From an uncultured Butyricicoccus sp. (lineage in GTDB: Bacteria > Bacillota > Clostridia > Oscillospirales > Butyricicoccaceae), in NCBI GenBank assembly GCA_900547195.1, contig URFQ01000042.1, positions 1 to 21,817 on the forward strand: DNA of 21,817 nucleotides, in the 5' to 3' direction. A program made the position numbers and the translations under genes. Under the pieces are notes generated by a model. The model was not told the origin of the DNA. It did no database searches and saw only the letters and a program-made list of their open reading frames with translations. Shown here piece by piece: positions 1-7,064 of the stretch. Position 1 is the stretch's first letter. Each line of letters starts with the position of its first letter.

Positions 1-924
1 TTTTTGGAGCTTGGGCTTGGCGGCATGGACGACGCACAGTGTGTCGCGGACACCCTCGGTATACCGCTGCATGCCGCACATCGTGCGGACGAGCTGGAAC
101 GCCATGTGTGTGCGTATTTTGCGGACGAGTACCTGCATGCGCGCACGCCAAATCCATGCGTTGTGTGCAATCCTGCGGTTAAGTTCCGCGCTATGCTCGA
201 TTGCGCGGACAAAATTGGGGCGCAATATCTCGCGACCGGCCATTACGCCCGCGTTGGACGCGATAGCGAGGGGCGGGTGCTGCTCCTGCGCGCGCGCTCT
301 GCGAAGGATCAGAGTTATATGATGCATCGTCTGCCGCGCGCCGTGCTGGAACGCTGTATTTTTCCCCTGGGGGACGTGGTGGATAAGGAAGAAGTCCGCG
401 CGCTGGCCCGTGACAGGGGAATCCCGGTTGCTGGGAAGAAGGACAGCATGGATGTGTGCTTCATTCCGGATGGGGACTGGGCCGCATGGTTGGAGCGGCG
501 CGGCGTCAAGCTGCCCGAGGGCAATTTTGTCGATGAGCAGGGGCGCGTTTTGGGTCGCCACAAAGGCATTCATCATTACACGGTCGGCCAGCGGAAGGGG
601 CTTGGCGTTGCCGCCGAAGGACGGCTGTTTGTCCATGCGCTGCGGCCGGAGACCAACGAGGTGGTGCTGTCGCTCGAAGATGTGTTCCGGAAGGAAATCT
701 TTGTGCGGGATATTCACTACTGTGCGCCCGAATACGCGGCAGACGGACCGTTTGCCTGCGAGGTGCGGGTGCGGTTTTCCAAGCGCGCCGATTGCGCAAG
801 GGTGTACCCGGAAGGGGAAAACGCGCGTGTCGTCTTTGCGGACGCAGTGCGCGCGCCCGCCGCCGGACAAGCGGCAGTATTCTATGATGGGGACGTCGTC
901 ATTGGCGGCGGTTTTATCGACTGA
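1..924 (+). CDS. mnmA: tRNA-specific 2-thiouridylase MnmA, 5' end cut by the window edge
   Basis: MnmA activates U34 of Lys, Glu and Gln tRNAs with ATP and inserts sulfur relayed from a cysteine desulfurase, giving 2-thiouridine; it is cytoplasmic. The reading frame is open from base 1, so the 5' end lies outside the window. About 307 residues are visible of a usual ~360, and the N-terminal PP-loop ATP motif (GGVDSS type) is missing for that reason. Visible family motifs are RTPNPCVVCN, with the first catalytic cysteine at 157-159, YLATGHYARV, AKDQSYMMHRL, and MDVCFIPDGD, with the second catalytic cysteine at 457-459, followed by the C-terminal beta-barrel part with HHYTVGQRKGLG. The TTG at 4 should not be taken as the start. 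The next gene follows after 12 bases. Identification is very secure. Confidence 0.96.
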   Translation, partial: FLELGLGGMDDAQCVADTLGIPLHAAHRADELERHVCAYFADEYLHARTPNPCVVCNPAVKFRAMLDCADKIGAQYLATGHYARVGRDSEGRVLLLRARSAKDQSYMMHRLPRAVLERCIFPLGDVVDKEEVRALARDRGIPVAGKKDSMDVCFIPDGDWAAWLERRGVKLPEGNFVDEQGRVLGRHKGIHHYTVGQRKGLGVAAEGRLFVHALRPETNEVVLSLEDVFRKEIFVRDIHYCAPEYAADGPFACEVRVRFSKRADCARVYPEGENARVVFADAVRAPAAGQAAVFYDGDVVIGGGFID

Positions 925-936
925 CAGGGGGTTGCT

Positions 937-1839
937 ATGACACTACAGCACAAAGGCCATTTGGCGGCGATTTTTACCGTTTCGGTTTGGGGCGCGACGT
1001 TTATCAGCACCAAGGTCCTGCTGCACCATTTCACCCCCACGGAGATTCTGGTACTGCGCTTTGTGCTTGGCCTGCTGGCGCTGTGTGTGGCGAGTCCGAA
1101 ACGGATGCCGCTTCAGACGCGGCGGCACGAGCTGTATTTTGCCGCCGCGGGGCTGACCGGTTTGGTTCTATATTATCTCTGTGAGAACATTGCCCTCAAT
1201 TTCGGGGATGCTTCCATCGTTGGCGTGGCGGTTTCCTCGGCGCCGCTTTTTGCCGGGATCTGCGGGGCGGTCTTTCTTGGGGAGCGCATCCATGCAGGTT
1301 TCCTTGCCGGTTTTGCGATTGCATTGGCCGGCATCGGCCTGATCAGTTTGGGCAGCGGTACGGCGCATATCCAGCCGGAAGGAATCCTGCTATCAATTGC
1401 CGCAGCTGCGGCGTGGGGGATATATTCCACACTGACCCGGAAAATTGCGGAACATGGTTACCCCACCCTTGGCGCAACCAAGCGCATTTTTGGGTACGGC
1501 GTCCTGATGATGGCGCCGATTGCGGCGGGAAACAGCTTTCGTTTTGCAGCGCTACGCACCGCAGGCGCAGAGGAGATTGCAAATCTTCTGTTCCTCGGGC
1601 TGGGCGCAAGCGCGGTCTGCTTCCTGACATGGAATTTCGCGGTAAAGGTGCTTGGTTCGGCCAAGACCTGCGCCTATATTTATGCATCGCCGGTTGTAAC
1701 CGTGCTGCTTGCGGCGCTTATCCTGAGGGAGCGGATGACGGGGCGTGCGATCCTTGGTGCGGTGTTGGTGCTGGCCGGTCTGGCGCTGAGCGAAGGGCGG
1801 CAGCTGCGGAAGGAGTTGGAACACCATGGAACCGTTTGA
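937..1839 (+). CDS. EamA/DMT-family membrane transporter
   Basis: A 300-residue integral membrane protein of the drug/metabolite transporter superfamily. Two tandem EamA repeats can be seen (roughly residues 5-135 and 147-290), giving about ten membrane segments. Family landmarks are the N-terminal VWGATFISTKVLL, the ALNFGDASIVGVAVSSAPLF stretch, and at the end of repeat two ASPVVTVLLAALILRERMT. The substrate cannot be read from the sequence; relatives export amino acids, nucleotides or other small metabolites. The ATG is preceded by a G-rich ribosome site (AGGGGG) and lies 12 bases after mnmA. It overlaps the next gene by 14 bases, so the three genes are probably co-transcribed. The family call is firm and the function unknown. 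Confidence 0.9.
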   Translation: MTLQHKGHLAAIFTVSVWGATFISTKVLLHHFTPTEILVLRFVLGLLALCVASPKRMPLQTRRHELYFAAAGLTGLVLYYLCENIALNFGDASIVGVAVSSAPLFAGICGAVFLGERIHAGFLAGFAIALAGIGLISLGSGTAHIQPEGILLSIAAAAAWGIYSTLTRKIAEHGYPTLGATKRIFGYGVLMMAPIAAGNSFRFAALRTAGAEEIANLLFLGLGASAVCFLTWNFAVKVLGSAKTCAYIYASPVVTVLLAALILRERMTGRAILGAVLVLAGLALSEGRQLRKELEHHGTV

Positions 1840-2749
1840 TAAAGAGGAAATGCGGCAGGATTTTGGCAGGCTCGGCTGGGCGCTCATTGCGTCGCAGCTG
1901 CTGCTCATGTTCCTGACCATGGCGGGCGGTTATGCCGGATCGGCGCTGCTGCGCCTGTTCAGCCCGTTGCGCGGCACATGGTCGCTGATACAGGGCTATA
2001 TTGTGATTTTTTCGGTCATTGCCGGAGTGCTTCCCATGCTGGCTCTCGGTGTGGGAAATGACCGCCTGAACCACATCGTCGATCGCGGGGAAAAAATCTG
2101 GCCGGTACAGATGGTTTTTTATTTTCTGCTGATCCTTGGCCTTCAGATGCTTGTGACCATGCTTTGTTCCCCAATTGTCGGCGTACTGGAATCCATCGGT
2201 TTTTCGTTTGGTGCGGCAAGTGATGCGGCAACTTCCTTTTCCGACTCGGCATCGATGCTGTTTTATTCCATCGCAGTTGCTCCAATCTGCGAAGAGGTGA
2301 TTTACAGGGGAGCGCTGCTGCGGTATCTGGAACGCTATGGCCGCTGGTTTGCGATTTTTATGAGCGCGCTGGTGTTTGCGCTCATGCATGGCAACGCGGT
2401 ACAGATGCCAATTGCGCTCGTGATTGGGCTGGTGTTCGGCTATCTGGCGCTGCGGCATTCCATTCGTCTGACCATCCTGCTTCATGTGCTTAACAACCTG
2501 TTTGTCGAGCTGATTGGCCGTCTGGCTGCGGTGAACGAAGCGCTTGGCGTGATGGTGAACGGTGCGCTGATGCTTGCCGGCTTGCTGACGCTGTTTCTCA
2601 TGGTGCTGAGCGGCGGAAAACCGCTTGTGCGTGACCTCCGCGCCAATAAAACCCCGCGTGAAGTATACAAAAGCTTTTTTACCTCCGGCCCCATGGCTGC
2701 GATTTTCCTTTATATGATTGCGTTGACCGTGGCAAGCGTCGTCGGCTAA
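1826..2749 (+). CDS. CPBP-family intramembrane metalloprotease
   Basis: A 307-residue multi-pass membrane protein of the CPBP (CAAX protease and bacteriocin-processing, Abi) family. The conserved motifs are complete: EEVIYRG with the catalytic glutamate pair E156/E157 and R161, then ALMHGN with H188, then LLHVLNN with H220 and N223/N224. These residues lie in membrane helices and are expected to bind the metal and water. Bacterial members act in immunity to self-made peptides, peptide maturation or membrane-protein turnover, and the partner cannot be predicted here. The gene starts inside the end of the transporter gene (14-base overlap), which suggests translational coupling. No bacteriocin gene is visible nearby. 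A strong hairpin follows 64 bases after the stop. Confidence 0.9.
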   Translation: MEPFDKEEMRQDFGRLGWALIASQLLLMFLTMAGGYAGSALLRLFSPLRGTWSLIQGYIVIFSVIAGVLPMLALGVGNDRLNHIVDRGEKIWPVQMVFYFLLILGLQMLVTMLCSPIVGVLESIGFSFGAASDAATSFSDSASMLFYSIAVAPICEEVIYRGALLRYLERYGRWFAIFMSALVFALMHGNAVQMPIALVIGLVFGYLALRHSIRLTILLHVLNNLFVELIGRLAAVNEALGVMVNGALMLAGLLTLFLMVLSGGKPLVRDLRANKTPREVYKSFFTSGPMAAIFLYMIALTVASVVG

Positions 2750-2755
2750 CAAAAA

Positions 2756-2898
2756 GGGGCTGTTGCAAAACAGAAGATTTTAAACGGACGCTCTGCAAAA
2801 AAAGTTTAAAAAGCAGGCCGGAAGTCGCGAAATCTGCGATTTCTGGCCTGCAATTATTTCATTGTTTTTTGAGAAAAGCTATTTTGCAATGCTCTCTT
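2756..2898. repeat. Long imperfect palindrome, MITE-like, with a terminator-like core
   Basis: This gene-free stretch is an imperfect inverted repeat about 140 bases long. The outer arms read GGGGCTGTTGCAAAACAG (2756-2773) and, on the other side, CTATTTTGCAATGCTCTC (2880-2897), which share an 8-base exact core (TTGCAAAA against TTTTGCAA). The arms also carry matching A-runs and T-runs. The centre is the strong hairpin at 2813-2851. The size and symmetry resemble a decayed miniature inverted-repeat element, and the arm resembles the TGTTGCAAA-type ends of IS6-family elements. This is only a resemblance; no transposase is present and target duplications were not found. Confidence 0.4.
2813..2875 (+). 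terminator. Probable terminator after the CPBP gene
   Basis: Bases 2813-2851 form a hairpin with a 16-pair stem (GCAGGCC with GGCCTGC, then GAA with TTC, then CGC with GCG, with two G-T pairs) and a 7-base loop. It is followed by the AT-rich run AATTATTTCATTGTTTTTT. The U-run is displaced, so termination may be imperfect, but this is the best candidate for ending the mnmA-EamA-CPBP transcript. Confidence 0.6.
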
Positions 2899-2959
2899 CG
2901 TATAGTGATATGTCATAACAAAGGTTTCCTGAACAGGTAAAAGTAGCTGACTGCCTTTG

Positions 2960-2988
2960 TTGACATCAGAGAAACGGTATGATAAAAT
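2960..2988 (+). promoter_or_regulatory. Sigma-A-type promoter of the tetR gene
   Basis: A perfect TTGACA (2960-2965) is followed after exactly 17 bases by TAAAAT (2983-2988). Transcription would begin near 2995, about 25 bases before the proposed TTG start at 3019. It lies inside the AT-rich block and could drive tetR-ilvB-ilvN. Confidence 0.75.
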
Positions 2989-3001
2989 GAAAGCGCTCAC
3001 T
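2987..3001. promoter_or_regulatory. cre-like (CcpA) operator candidate over the transcription start
   Basis: The sequence ATGAAAGCGCTCACT fits the degenerate B. subtilis cre consensus WTGNAANCGNWNNCW at all positions. It overlaps the last bases of the -10 box and the expected transcription start, a position where CcpA binding would repress. It could instead be an autoregulatory TetR operator, because its centre is the palindrome AGCGCT. No experiment supports either. Confidence 0.4.
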
Positions 3002-3018
3002 TGCATGGAGGTGATAGC

Positions 3019-3591
3019 TTGGAGGATGCAAGCCAGAAGATTATAGATGCTGCAATGACGCTGATCCGGGAAAAAGGATATGTTGCTACTACCACAAAAG
3101 AAATTGCAAAGGTAGCGGGCGTAAATGAATGCACTTTATTTCGCAAGTTTAAGAATAAGAAAGATATTGTCCTGCAAGGTGTAAATCAAGCACAGTGGAG
3201 GGCAAATGTCACTCCAGAAGTTTTTGAAAATGTAAAATGGGATTTACAGTCGGACATTGAGATGTTCATGAGGGCGTATATGGATAGAATGACCCCGGAT
3301 TTTGTAAATCTATCTATTGGTTTAAGGGCGCCGCAATTATATGAAGAAACCTCTTCCCTGATTATGAAAGTTCCTCAAGCTTTTTTAGCGCCTTTCACGG
3401 AGTATTTAAACAAAATGCATGAAATGGGGAAAATACCAAAAGCAGATTTTGATGCGTTGGCAATGACAGTTTTTTCATCAACATTCGGATATACTTTTTT
3501 AAGTGCATCCTTTGGAAAAGCTTTATCCAAAATTGAAAAAGACGAATATATAAAAAACAGTGTACAGATGTTTGTCAAAGGATTAAAATAA
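3019..3591 (+). CDS. TetR/AcrR-family transcriptional regulator
   Basis: A 190-residue DNA-binding regulator. The N-terminal TetR helix-turn-helix is clear: residues 25-44 read TTKEIAKVAGVNECTLFRKF, followed by the usual KNKKDIVLQGV. The remaining two thirds form the ligand and dimer domain, whose inducer is not predictable. The frame is open back to TTG 3001, but GGAGGTGAT at 3007-3015 is a strong ribosome site spaced correctly for TTG 3019, giving MEDASQKIIDAAMTLIREKG, the usual family N-terminus, so I chose 3019. It has its own good promoter. Base composition is much more AT-rich than the genes before it. Its position 89 bases before ilvB suggests that it controls itself and the ilvBN genes, but this is inference. 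Confidence 0.9.
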   Translation: MEDASQKIIDAAMTLIREKGYVATTTKEIAKVAGVNECTLFRKFKNKKDIVLQGVNQAQWRANVTPEVFENVKWDLQSDIEMFMRAYMDRMTPDFVNLSIGLRAPQLYEETSSLIMKVPQAFLAPFTEYLNKMHEMGKIPKADFDALAMTVFSSTFGYTFLSASFGKALSKIEKDEYIKNSVQMFVKGLK

Positions 3592-3598
3592 TAAAAAT

Positions 3599-3621
3599 CG
3601 GTACTGCCTATGGTGGTACCG
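3599..3621. other. Hairpin between tetR and ilvB containing a T-box-like GGTGGTACCG
   Basis: CGGTACTGCC (3599-3608) pairs with GGTGGTACCG (3612-3621), including two G-T pairs, around a 3-base loop. On the plus strand an A-run follows, so it is not a terminator in that direction. On the minus strand it is followed by T-rich sequence. GGTGGTACCG equals the core of the T-box sequence found upstream of many ilv operons, but the gap between genes is only about 90 bases. That is too short for a specifier loop unless it lies inside tetR. Confidence 0.4.
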
Positions 3622-3680
3622 AAAAAAATAGGCCATATGCAAGCAAGCACACGCATGCAAACATGAAGGAGGGAGCCGCT

Positions 3681-5417
3681 GTGAATATAACAGGTGCAGA
3701 ATTATTTGTAAAAGCACTAAAAGAAGAAAAAGTTAAAACGCTGTTTGCTTATCCAGGAGGGCAGGCGATTGACTTATTTCACGCACTTTACGGAGAAAAA
3801 GAAATAGATGTTATTTTGCCACGCCATGAACAAGGGTTAATTCATGCGGCGGATGGTTATGCCCGTTCCACAGGAAAGGTTGGCGTCTGCCTTGTGACAA
3901 GCGGACCGGGGGCAACCAATCTTGTCACAGGGATTGCTACAGCAAACTATGATAGCGTTCCGCTGGTATGCTTCACAGGGCAAGTGCCAACGCATCTTAT
4001 CGGAAATGATGCTTTTCAGGAAGTTGATATTGTTGGTATTACGAGAAGTATATGCAAATATGCTGTAACGGTGCGAAGGAGAGAGGATTTGGCAGAAACA
4101 ATCAAAAAGGCTTTCCATATTGCAAAAACAGGAAAGCCTGGGGTGGTTGTTGTGGATCTGCCCAAGGACATTCAGAGGGCTTATGGCAGCGATTTTTACC
4201 CGAAAGAAATATCCATCAGAAGTTACAAACCAAATACTTCCGTACATATGGGGCAGATCAACAAAGCAGTAGATACTTTAAATCATGCCCGCAGGCCTGT
4301 TTTTTTGGTAGGCGGCGGAGTGAATATAGCCCATGCCAATCAGGAGATGACACAGCTTGCAGAGCTGACAGGCGTTCCTGTGGTTACGACAATCATGGGA
4401 AAAGGAGCAATCCCCACAACCAATGCCCTGTATGTTGGCAATATAGGCATTCATGGAAGTTATGCGGCTAATTGCGCGATCAGCCGATGTGACGTCCTGT
4501 TTTCAATAGGAACACGGTTTAATGACCGTATAACAGGAAAAATAGAGGAATTTGCTGTAAATGCAAAAATCATTCATATTGACATTGAAGCGGCATCCAT
4601 TTCTCGCAATATTGTTGTCGATATCCCAATCGTGGCCGATGCAAAAAAAGCCATATGCGCATTGCTTGAAAAGGCAAAGCCGCTGAACATATCAGAATGG
4701 GTGATGGAAATCAGTCGTTGGAAAAAAGAATACCCTATTGCCATGAAAAAAGTTAATGTAACACCACAAATGGTTATTGAGACGATTAATCAGCTTTTTA
4801 CCAATGCCATCATTACAACTGATGTGGGTCAAAATCAATTATGGACAACACAATTTCTTGAAATTGATGCGAATAAGCAAATGCTGACATCAGGCGGTTT
4901 AGGAACAATGGGATATGGCTTTCCCGCAGCAATCGGAGCAAAACTCGGAAATCCACAAAAAGATGTCCTTACTATTTCAGGCGATGGAGGCATGCAGATG
5001 AACATACAGGAAATGGCAACAGCTGTGATTTATGAGCTGCCGATTATTATCTGCATATTCAATAATGGGTATTTGGGGAATGTGCGGCAATGGCAGGAAA
5101 TGTTTTATGACAGGCATTATTCAAGTACTTGCATGCGGTATCGCAGGAGTTGTGAGATTGGCTGTAGTCACCCAGACAAATGTTGCCCGGAGTATACGCC
5201 TGACTTTATCAGGTTGGCAGGGAGTTATGGGGCAAAAGGTATCCGTGTCACAAAAGCTGAGGATATAGAAGCGGCTTTTGTAAGCGCAAGGCAGAACACT
5301 AAGACGCCTACTATTATTGAGTTTATCATAGACAGAGAAATGAATGTTATGCCGATTGTTCCGCCGGGGAATTCCTTGAGTAATATGATTTTTGAAAGTG
5401 AGGAACACACGGAATGA
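3681..5417 (+). CDS. ilvB: Acetolactate synthase large (catalytic) subunit
   Basis: This ThDP-dependent enzyme joins two pyruvates to 2-acetolactate (valine/leucine) or pyruvate with 2-oxobutyrate to 2-aceto-2-hydroxybutyrate (isoleucine). Counting from GTG 3681 (578 residues), the catalytic glutamate is E50 in LPRHEQG, and the ThDP/Mg motif runs from GDGG (434-437) to FNN (460-462). The FAD-region pattern of the family is also present (GNIGIHGSYAAN, SIGTRFNDRITGK). ATG 3663 is in frame, but AAGGAGGG at 3666-3673 is an ideal ribosome site for GTG 3681, which gives the normal start NITGAELFVKALKEE. An unusual insertion after residue 483 carries five cysteines: C484, C491, C495, C501 and C502. 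The stop overlaps the ilvN start by four bases (ATGA). The association with a regulatory subunit points to the biosynthetic rather than the catabolic enzyme. Confidence 0.97.
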   Translation: MNITGAELFVKALKEEKVKTLFAYPGGQAIDLFHALYGEKEIDVILPRHEQGLIHAADGYARSTGKVGVCLVTSGPGATNLVTGIATANYDSVPLVCFTGQVPTHLIGNDAFQEVDIVGITRSICKYAVTVRRREDLAETIKKAFHIAKTGKPGVVVVDLPKDIQRAYGSDFYPKEISIRSYKPNTSVHMGQINKAVDTLNHARRPVFLVGGGVNIAHANQEMTQLAELTGVPVVTTIMGKGAIPTTNALYVGNIGIHGSYAANCAISRCDVLFSIGTRFNDRITGKIEEFAVNAKIIHIDIEAASISRNIVVDIPIVADAKKAICALLEKAKPLNISEWVMEISRWKKEYPIAMKKVNVTPQMVIETINQLFTNAIITTDVGQNQLWTTQFLEIDANKQMLTSGGLGTMGYGFPAAIGAKLGNPQKDVLTISGDGGMQMNIQEMATAVIYELPIIICIFNNGYLGNVRQWQEMFYDRHYSSTCMRYRRSCEIGCSHPDKCCPEYTPDFIRLAGSYGAKGIRVTKAEDIEAAFVSARQNTKTPTIIEFIIDREMNVMPIVPPGNSLSNMIFESEEHTE

Positions 5418-5914
5418 AAAAGAGATGGATATGTTTATTTGTAGAAAATGAAATTGGTGTACTCGCCCGCATTTCAGGCCTATTTTCTGGAAAATCTTAC
5501 AATTTAGACAGCCTGACAGTTGGAATTACCGAGGACAGTACCATATCACGGATGACCGTTAGTTTGACAAGCGATGATAAGACCTTTGAACAGATAAAAA
5601 AGCAATTGAGCAGGAGCGTTGAGGTGATCAAATTAGTAGATTATACCGATATCCCCATCCATGTGAAAGAAATTCTGTTTGCTAGAGTCAATAATTGCTC
5701 TGAAGGAGATATCATGGAACTGTTTAGGATTTCAAAGGTGTTTGGAGTTTCAATTATTGACTATGATGGAATTGCTGTTCTTTTGGAATGCACCCAAACA
5801 GAAGATAAAAATAATGATTTAATTGCTTTGTTAAAAAGTAAGTTTATTAACAGGGTTGAGATTGCAAGGGGAGGGAGTGTTGCAGTTGAAGCGGTTCGTA
5901 TCTGCGGAAAATAG
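5414..5914 (+). CDS. ilvN: Acetolactate synthase small (regulatory) subunit
   Basis: A 166-residue regulatory subunit of acetolactate synthase, which stimulates the catalytic subunit and confers feedback inhibition by branched-chain amino acids. The N-terminal ACT domain (about residues 4-76) is clear: WICLFVENEIGVLARISGLF, then the family motif SYNLDSLTVGITED and ISRMTVSL. The C-terminal half (about 80-160), with the I-x-ARG ending found in this family, completes the usual length. It is translationally coupled to ilvB through an ATGA overlap. No downstream ilvC, ilvD or leu gene follows, so the rest of the pathway must be elsewhere. Codon use is AT-rich like ilvB and tetR. Confidence 0.95.
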   Translation: MKKRWICLFVENEIGVLARISGLFSGKSYNLDSLTVGITEDSTISRMTVSLTSDDKTFEQIKKQLSRSVEVIKLVDYTDIPIHVKEILFARVNNCSEGDIMELFRISKVFGVSIIDYDGIAVLLECTQTEDKNNDLIALLKSKFINRVEIARGGSVAVEAVRICGK

Positions 5915-6360
5915 TATTTGTGTTTCAGAAAAATAAAAAAAATAGATGCGCTGCCCTATTTGTACAGATAAGGCCCGTGATCGAATTTAGAGTCTGTTTT
6001 AAAACTGTTCAAGTGACCAAACAAGAATACAAACATGAATATACTGTTCAAGCGTATTTATAATGACCGCGTAACAAGGTGTTTGTCTACGGAGTGTTTC
6101 GACAGGACCGCCACTGCTTATGAGACCGAACAAAAGCAACATTTGCGTGGATCAGCGCATCCATGCAGGTGGAGGCGGTCAGATCCTTGGAAATGTTCGC
6201 CATCATATCCACGCAGGCAAATTTGCGGTTATGCTCCATACCCATGATGACATAGCGAACCGGTCGCCTGAAGCCGCACAGGATCGGGGGTGGTGAATAT
6301 TTTTTAGGCCCTTGTTTTCAGTAATGCCCGAGCTCTTCTCGTCAATTTCAGTTTTTCGGT
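5915..6360. other. Gene-free right flank of the AT-rich block
   Basis: This 446-base stretch holds no convincing gene. Composition changes from AT-rich to GC-rich at about 6060-6090, which is probably the block boundary. Within it are GAGTCTGTTTTAAAACTG (5990-6007), related at 13 of 18 positions to the left-flank sequence at 2756-2773; a 10-base direct repeat ACTGTTCAAG at 6004-6013 and 6043-6052; and an open frame on the minus strand (6087-6317) that may be a gene remnant. No clear terminator for ilvN was found. Confidence 0.5.
6087..6317 (-). pseudogene. Possible remnant of an unrecognised gene
   Basis: A minus-strand frame of 76 codons is open between stops at 6318-6320 and 6087-6089. It includes the protein-like stretches RYVIMGMEHNRKFACVDMM and ANISKDLTASTCMDALIHAN. 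There is a methionine codon at 6243-6245 but no convincing ribosome site. The frame ends where the sequence becomes AT-rich, so it could be the surviving piece of a gene cut off by the insertion. I do not recognise a family, and it may be chance. Confidence 0.25.
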
Positions 6361-7032
6361 TTATTGTTGTACGATGAACGCCTGGATATCCGTCCATGCG
6401 GCCCAGTCTGCCACTACGCCGATAACCGCGAGCGCTGCGATTGCCCACAGCGGCAAGAGTGCCAAGGGCAGAAATCCCGCCGCGAAAAACATCCCCGCTG
6501 CTGCAATTAATCCCGCCAGTGCGTGATGCGGGCGGGCGAGCGCCAATAAAAACGAATTTGTTATCAATGCTTTGGTTCGCAGCTCAACCGCGACCAGCAT
6601 GGGGAACGCATAAACTGCGGCGAGCATGACCATCAACAGCAGGCCCATGCAGACGAACGACAACGCGGACAGCGCCCCTGTCAGCGCCGAATAGTAGCGC
6701 GCGGCGAACAGCAACGCCGCGGCCGGCAACACAAAACTCAGCAGCACCGGACAGGCCTGCTTGCCGCTCGACTTCCAGCCCCGCCGGAAATCCGACCACG
6801 GATCGCCTGGCACGTCGCGCAGGATGCGCAGCAGCGCAGTATGAAAGCCTGCCAGCGCAGCGGGAATGGTCACAATTGGTACACAGGTGAGCAAACACAG
6901 CGCGGACAGCTTGCAGACGTCCCATCCGTCGCGCCGCACGATTTCGAGAAGCAACGCCCCGCCGGTCTTGGGCGGCGCGTCCTTGTCGATGCCTATGCCT
7001 CTGTTTCCATACAGTAGATCAAAAAAATTCAT
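6361..7032 (-). CDS. DUF624/YesL-family membrane protein
   Basis: A 223-residue membrane protein with about five hydrophobic segments. It resembles the DUF624 (YesL) family: an N-terminal MNFFDLLYGNRG, a first membrane segment followed by VPIVTIPAALAGFHTALLRI, and a short soluble stretch with PWSDFRRGWKSS, a pattern typical of the family. Function is unknown, but members are frequently encoded beside ABC sugar importers and YesM/YesN-type two-component systems, as here. The frame is open further upstream, but ATG 7030-7032 has a GAGGTAG ribosome site directly before it and gives the family N-terminus. It lies downstream of the msmK-like gene after a terminator, with no clear promoter of its own, so it may depend on readthrough. 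Confidence 0.8.
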   Translation of the reverse strand: MNFFDLLYGNRGIGIDKDAPPKTGGALLLEIVRRDGWDVCKLSALCLLTCVPIVTIPAALAGFHTALLRILRDVPGDPWSDFRRGWKSSGKQACPVLLSFVLPAAALLFAARYYSALTGALSALSFVCMGLLLMVMLAAVYAFPMLVAVELRTKALITNSFLLALARPHHALAGLIAAAGMFFAAGFLPLALLPLWAIAALAVIGVVADWAAWTDIQAFIVQQ

Positions 7033-7064
7033 AACTACCTCACAGCACACAGCAAAATATGAAA

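Noticed and set aside
4..6. TTG as start codon of mnmA
   Set aside because: The frame is open to base 1 and the indispensable N-terminal PP-loop is missing, so the gene begins outside the window.
1718..2752. 344-residue frame on the minus strand across the CPBP gene
   Set aside because: Very rich in His, Lys and Gln with no domain; antisense to a protein with all CPBP motifs.
3592..3662. Complete T-box riboswitch before ilvB
   Set aside because: Only the GGTGGTACCG core is present; no specifier stem or terminator with a U-run fits into this gap.
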